Source: an uncultured cyanobacterium
GTDB taxonomy: Bacteria > Cyanobacteriota > Cyanobacteriia > Cyanobacteriales > Geitlerinemataceae
DNA length: 10,845 nt
Direction of reading: 5' to 3'
Assembly: GCA_937121005.1 (NCBI GenBank)
Contig: CAKZKB010000470.1
Coordinates: 1-10,845 of the forward strand
In this document: positions 8,101-10,845 of the stretch, piece after piece
Layout of the letters: the number at the start of each line of letters is the position of its first letter
How positions within the stretch are numbered: position 1 is the first letter of the stretch
Notes under the pieces: generated by a model
The model's database searches: none
Told to the model about the DNA's origin: nothing
What the model saw: the letters and a program-made list of their open reading frames with translations, nothing else
Translations under genes and position numbers: made by a program

Positions 8101-8127
8101 GGCGATCGCGTTTCTAGGGCGATCGCC
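8101..8127 (+). terminator. Stem-loop built from two HIP1 sites just after petL
   Basis: GGCGATCGC (8101-8109) pairs perfectly with GCGATCGCC (8119-8127) around a 9-base loop, starting 9 bases after the petL stop. No T run follows, so it may act as a 3' mRNA-stabilising hairpin rather than as a complete intrinsic terminator. Confidence 0.45.
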
Positions 8128-8189
8128 ACTCTCGTATTATGCAGCTTCCTCCTCAATCTGTTGCATTTCTCACCGGACATAACAAACTG

Positions 8190-8210
8190 TGGAGAATCCG
8201 CCTCCATTTT
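8190..8210 (+). terminator. Weak intrinsic terminator candidate downstream of petL
   Basis: TGGAG (8190-8194) pairs with CTCCA (8202-8206) around a 7-base loop and is followed at once by TTTT (8207-8210). The 5-bp stem is short. It is plausible as a second stop for petL transcription. Confidence 0.3.
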
Positions 8211-8224
8211 ACATGATACAGTAG

Positions 8225-8289
8225 GGGCTAGGCATTCGCACCGAAAAAGGAAGAAAAAGTTCGTCAACTAGAAGGCGAATGCCTCGCCC
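8225..8289. repeat. Long inverted repeat, intergenic, MITE-like or terminator
   Basis: The arm 8225-8239 (GGGCTAGGCATTCGC) is the reverse complement of 8275-8289 (GCGAATGCCTCGCCC) except at one position, giving a 15-base inverted repeat around a purine-rich 35-base spacer. It lies between the convergent petL and ABC1 kinase genes. Palindromes of this GGCATTCGC type look like the dispersed intergenic repeats of filamentous cyanobacteria, but copy number cannot be judged from one copy. It may also end transcription from either side. Confidence 0.55.
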
Positions 8290-8319
8290 TCTCAATTACG
8301 TTCCTACGACGTAAGGGAT

Positions 8320-10029
8320 CTACTGTCCTCCAAACGCCGTCGAAAGTGCCGCTACCGGAGGAAAGAAAGTGGCGGCGCGACGGGAAGAAAAGTCGGCGAT
8401 CGCGTTCATGGCGACATCGAACAACCGCGACGGTTCTACGTCGTCTTTGACCAGATCCCACAAGCGACGCACTTCTTCCGTATGCAGGCGATCGTTTTCC
8501 GTCAGGGCTAAAACCAGCTTGCGCCGCAGGAATTGCCCTTCTTCTGACATCAAGTATTGTAACCCTAATTGGGCCGTGGGGATGAGGTCGAAAGCGCGAT
8601 CGGATCGGGCAATGGCGATTAGGTTCTCCAACCGTTCCCACTGGAACTGCCCATCTTTAAACAGTACCTCGATCAGTCGGCGGCGCAGTTGCGGCGACTC
8701 GCCCTCTAACAGGCGTTTGGCGATGTAGGGATAGGCAATATCGACAATCTTGAAATTGGGGTCGATCGTCAGCGCTAACCCTTCTTGGGTGACAATGGAA
8801 CGGATAATTAAGGCAAACTTGGCCGGAACCCGAAACGGATACTCGTACATGAGTTCCGAGAAGCGATCGGTGACGGTTTTGAAGTTGAAGTCCCGAACGC
8901 TTTTCCCCATGATGTCGCCGAGGACATCTTCGAGGGCGGGAACGATAGGGTTAATATCGGTATCGGGGGTTAAGAAACCGAGTTTGACAAAATCTTCGGC
9001 CAGATCGACGTAATCTTTGTTGATCAGGTGAACGACGGCATCGACCAGGGTTTCTTTTGTTCCTTCTTCCAAGCGATCCATCATGCCAAAATCGATGTAT
9101 CCCATAGTGCTATCGGGCATGGCAAACAGGTTGCCCGGATGGGGATCGGCATGGAAAAAGCCAAATTCGAGCAGTTGTTGCAACCCACTGGTGACACCAA
9201 TTTCGACGATCGCTTTCGGATCGACTCCTGCGGTTTCTAGCTGCTTGGTTTCGGTGAGTTTGTAACCGTCTAACCACTCGAGGGTCAATACGCAATTGCT
9301 GGTATAACGCCAGTAGATTTTGGGGACGCGAACGCCAGAGTTCTCGCGGAAGTTGGCAGCAAATTGTTCGGCGTTGCGGGCTTCGTTGATATAATCGACT
9401 TCTTCAAAGAGTTTCTTGCCAAATTCATCGACAATTAAGGTGAGATCGTGGCCTAAATTCAAAGGCAATAACCACCCGAAGGTTGCCGCTGCCCACCGCA
9501 TTAAGTAGAGATCGCGGGTGAACCGACCTTTAAGATAGGGTCGCTGCACTTTGACGGCAACGCGATCGCCATTTTTGAGCGTGGCGCGATAGACTTGTCC
9601 GAGGCTAGCGGCCGCGATCGGCTGCGGGGAAATGTCGGCAAAAATCTCTTCGGGTACGTCGTCGAGTTCCCGTTCGATGATGCGGCGGGCCAGTTGGTTG
9701 TCGAAGGCCGGTAGCCGATCTTGCAGCTTGATGAGTTCGTCTAAAAAGTCTTTGCGGATCAGATCCGGACGGGTGGAGAGGGCCTGACCGACTTTAATAA
9801 AGGTGGGGCCGAGGTCGGTGAGAATATGTCGCAGGTGTTCGGCCCGGCGTTGCTTGTGGCGATCGGCAACACCAAACCACCGATCCCACTGCCAACCGAG
9901 GAGGAACCCGGCAAAATACCAGAAGACTTGTAATGTTCGCCAGAGAACGATCCAGGGGCGCTTGCTGTAGTAGCGGGCGATCGCGTCGCGATCGTAGTGT
10001 TGCAGTTGGGCTAGGGGATGGGGTTTCAC
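8320..10029 (-). CDS. ABC1/AarF/UbiB-family atypical kinase (ABC1K), 569 aa
   Basis: This is a full-length ABC1K-family protein. Members are atypical protein-kinase-like ATPases tied to ubiquinone, plastoquinone and tocopherol metabolism in bacteria, mitochondria and plastids; the exact substrate here is unknown. The family signature KxGQ is at 79-82 (FIKVGQALSTRPDL). The Ala-rich loop replacing the glycine loop is at 139-142 (AAAS), and the ATP-binding Lys is K160 in VAVK. A conserved EEVDYINEARN segment spans 209-219. The catalytic-loop equivalent DPHPGN is at 295-300 and DFG at 313-315. A hydrophobic patch near the N-terminus (about 26-45) and the C-terminal tail suggest membrane association. 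The start is GTG at 10029, because the following residues (LAQLQHYDRDAIARYY) look like the usual cyanobacterial N-terminus. AGAGG lies 13 bases upstream, a rather long spacing. The gene converges with petL. The plural paralogues typical of cyanobacteria prevent a firm symbol. Confidence 0.92.
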   Translation of the reverse strand: MKPHPLAQLQHYDRDAIARYYSKRPWIVLWRTLQVFWYFAGFLLGWQWDRWFGVADRHKQRRAEHLRHILTDLGPTFIKVGQALSTRPDLIRKDFLDELIKLQDRLPAFDNQLARRIIERELDDVPEEIFADISPQPIAAASLGQVYRATLKNGDRVAVKVQRPYLKGRFTRDLYLMRWAAATFGWLLPLNLGHDLTLIVDEFGKKLFEEVDYINEARNAEQFAANFRENSGVRVPKIYWRYTSNCVLTLEWLDGYKLTETKQLETAGVDPKAIVEIGVTSGLQQLLEFGFFHADPHPGNLFAMPDSTMGYIDFGMMDRLEEGTKETLVDAVVHLINKDYVDLAEDFVKLGFLTPDTDINPIVPALEDVLGDIMGKSVRDFNFKTVTDRFSELMYEYPFRVPAKFALIIRSIVTQEGLALTIDPNFKIVDIAYPYIAKRLLEGESPQLRRRLIEVLFKDGQFQWERLENLIAIARSDRAFDLIPTAQLGLQYLMSEEGQFLRRKLVLALTENDRLHTEEVRRLWDLVKDDVEPSRLFDVAMNAIADFSSRRAATFFPPVAALSTAFGGQ

Positions 10030-10111
10030 GCCAGTTAACGAACCTCTCGGGGAAGTCGATTGCGTTTTGTTAAGCGTCAGCTTGCCTCTAGCGTAACCAA
10101 GTCAAGGGCTT

Positions 10112-10141
10112 TTATAACGCCTTCTTAACGAAACTTTACAA
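10112..10141 (-). promoter_or_regulatory. Candidate promoter of the ABC1 kinase gene
   Basis: On the minus strand TTGTAA (10141-10136) and TTATAA (10117-10112) are 18 bases apart, resembling -35 and -10 boxes. Transcription would start near 10105, leaving a leader of roughly 75 bases. The surrounding region is A/T-rich compared with the genes. Confidence 0.4.
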
Positions 10142-10200
10142 AAATATACCATTGATGTCCCCTTGGGGGGATGTCAGTCGCTGGGCTCCAATAGGGTATT

Positions 10201-10263
10201 AGGTGCGAGGTTCGAGGTGTGAGGTATTAGGGATTAGGTTTTGACTGGTCACTGGTAACTGAT
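10201..10263 (+). repeat. Degenerate heptamer tandem repeat
   Basis: Six uninterrupted 7-base units of the form AGGNNNN run from 10201 to 10242 (AGGTGCG, AGGTTCG, AGGTGTG, AGGTATT, AGGGATT, AGGTTTT). Three further units continue in the same 7-base phase (GACTGGT, CACTGGT, AACTGAT) to 10263. Such degenerate short tandem heptamers are typical cyanobacterial intergenic repeats. Its right end overlaps the last codons of the toxin-like gene. Confidence 0.75.
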
Positions 10264-10494
10264 ATCAAATCCGGATCTCGTAGAAATGATATAGCCTTCT
10301 AGAGACAAATCTCGCAGACCCGATCGTATTACTGCATAGCTTTTACCACTGTTAGGAAAAGTGACGAGTTGTTGGCACTTACGATTAAATTCACGTAGGA
10401 ACTGCTCGCTTGCTTCCAGGTTATTTTCCGCAAGGCGATCGAGAATTTCTCTAAGATCCTGGCTAGCAAGAGCGTTGATACAATAGCGACTCAT
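10249..10494 (-). pseudogene. ParE/RelE-like toxin remnant, C-terminus lost, no antitoxin
   Basis: The 81-residue product starts MSRYCINALASQDLREI and carries the ParE-type core: an N-terminal helix pair (DLREILDRLAENN, then EASEQFLREFNRKCQQL), FPNSGKSY, and SGLRDLSLEGYII. ParE toxins of type II toxin-antitoxin systems target DNA gyrase; related folds cut mRNA. Family members usually run to 90-100 residues, with a final FYR...V..G.RD strand and tail. Here the reading diverges straight after GYII. A neighbouring frame reads FYEIRI and then stops at 10265-10267, which points to a lost base in the AAA run at 10284-10286. The final codons are encoded by the heptamer array. ATG at 10494 is preferred to TTG at 10497. 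No antitoxin gene exists upstream: only 61 bases separate it from the IscB-like stop codon. I infer a non-functional relic. Confidence 0.65.
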
Positions 10495-10502
10495 CAAATA
10501 TT

Positions 10503-10548
10503 CGCGACTGGAGACCCCATCCCTCTTAGGGTGGGGAGGAAAGTCGCG
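10503..10548 (-). mobile_element. Subterminal hairpin of an IS200/IS605-type element end
   Basis: CGCGACT (10503-10509) pairs with AGTCGCG (10542-10548), a 7-bp outer stem. Inside it, CCCCA (10515-10519) pairs with TGGGG (10532-10536) and CCCT (10521-10524) with AGGG (10528-10531). The loop is 3 bases, with one bulged base (T10520). A stem with an unpaired bulge beside the 3' end of an IscB-type gene is what IS200/IS605 family ends look like. It starts 8 bases after the stop codon of that gene. The element boundary probably lies between the hairpin and about 10494, but no target duplication is expected for this family, so it cannot be fixed here. Confidence 0.55.
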
Positions 10549-10555
10549 CCCTCCA

Positions 10556-10845
10556 TTAACTACTTTTTACAATCAGCCCGCTAGAGCATTTTAGGAGTCG
10601 GACGTTGCGGGCTGCAAACTGTCCGATCCGTTTCCAGTTGGCATCGCTTACCGATACCTGGGTTTTCGTGTTGCCACTTACCCAACCTCGGTAAGTCTTC
10701 CCGGCTTTAATTCCCTCAACAAAGTCACCTTTACGGTGTCCGTGTCGGGTGACAGTTCCCCCGTACTTACGCCGTTTTCCACCTTTAGAACACTGAAGCA
10801 AGTGAAGTTGGCGACGCGATACGGGTGGCCGGGAAATGACAGCGA
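10556..10845 (-). CDS. IscB/IsrB-family (RRXRR) protein, C-terminal 95 residues only
   Basis: The frame is open to the right window edge, so only the last 95 residues before TAA (10556-10558) are visible; a TTG at 10801 is not the start. Recognisable features are PPVSRRQLHLLQ, KGGKRRKYGGTVTRHG, RKGDFVEG, GWVSGNTKTQVSVSDANWKR and GLIVK. These match, from memory, the C-terminal region of cyanobacterial RRXRR-domain IscB/IsrB proteins. Those are RNA-guided nucleases of IS200/IS605 elements, with a split RuvC domain and, in IscB, an inserted HNH domain; they are the presumed ancestors of Cas9. The RuvC and any HNH part lie outside the window, so IscB and IsrB cannot be told apart, nor can activity be judged. 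The guide (omega) RNA would be expected upstream, also off the edge. A terminal-type hairpin follows directly. Confidence 0.65.
   Translation of the reverse strand, partial: AVISRPPVSRRQLHLLQCSKGGKRRKYGGTVTRHGHRKGDFVEGIKAGKTYRGWVSGNTKTQVSVSDANWKRIGQFAARNVRLLKCSSGLIVKSS

Noticed and set aside
7890..8117. 75-codon + strand frame overlapping petL in another phase
   Set aside because: Its product is unlike any known family, while petL has a good ribosome-binding site and a family-like peptide in the overlapping frame.
8135..8212. Tiny + strand ORF starting MQLPPQ, about 25 codons, after petL
   Set aside because: No ribosome-binding site, no membrane segment, and it overlaps a terminator-like hairpin.
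8264..8641. 125-codon minus-strand frame at the ABC1 kinase 3' end
   Set aside because: Arg-rich out-of-frame reading of the kinase gene, with no motif.
10154..10175. GATGTC direct repeat flanking CCCCTTGGGGGG, considered as a regulatory hairpin
   Set aside because: The stem is only about 5 bp and the repeat six bases; this could be chance, and no gene is placed to use it.

Overview
The window looks like chromosomal DNA of a cyanobacterium, probably filamentous. By eye it holds roughly twenty copies of the HIP1 palindrome GCGATCGC. It also encodes a photosynthetic cytochrome b6f subunit (PetL), a PEP-CTERM cell-surface protein, and a very long TamB-type envelope protein of the kind seen in cyanobacteria. 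Genus cannot be fixed from the sequence.

Left edge (1-955): the 3' part of a PEP-CTERM protein gene on the + strand. It ends in a long stem-loop whose 3' arm overlaps the stop codon of the convergent tamB gene. Centre (950-7657, minus strand): one 2,235-codon tamB gene covers more than 60% of the window. It has an N-terminal membrane anchor, AsmA/TamB-like beta repeats, a run of six 75-78-residue tandem repeats, and a C-terminal TamB (DUF490) domain. A 338-base divergent intergenic region follows, with three short odd-centred palindromes and a candidate petL promoter. Then come the 31-codon petL gene (7996-8091, +) and a 228-base intergenic stretch with hairpins and a long inverted repeat. 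An ABC1/AarF/UbiB-family atypical kinase gene (8320-10029, minus) converges on petL.

Right edge (10030-10845): an accessory scar zone. Reading leftwards on the minus strand, it contains the C-terminal end of an IscB/IsrB-family (RRXRR) protein of IS200/IS605-type elements. Immediately after it lies a 46-base subterminal-type hairpin, then a ParE-like toxin gene with no antitoxin and a broken C-terminus. Last is a degenerate heptamer array that runs into the 3' end of the toxin gene.

The housekeeping genes share an envelope/membrane theme: outer-membrane lipid or protein transport (TamB), the thylakoid electron-transfer complex (PetL), and quinone/prenyl-lipid metabolism or its control (ABC1K). 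Nothing shows that they form one operon; orientations alternate at every junction except the minus-strand run at the right edge. No wholly new system is evident. The most unusual signals are the TamB repeat expansion, the internal VPEP linker in the PEP-CTERM protein, and the mobile-element/toxin/heptamer scar.
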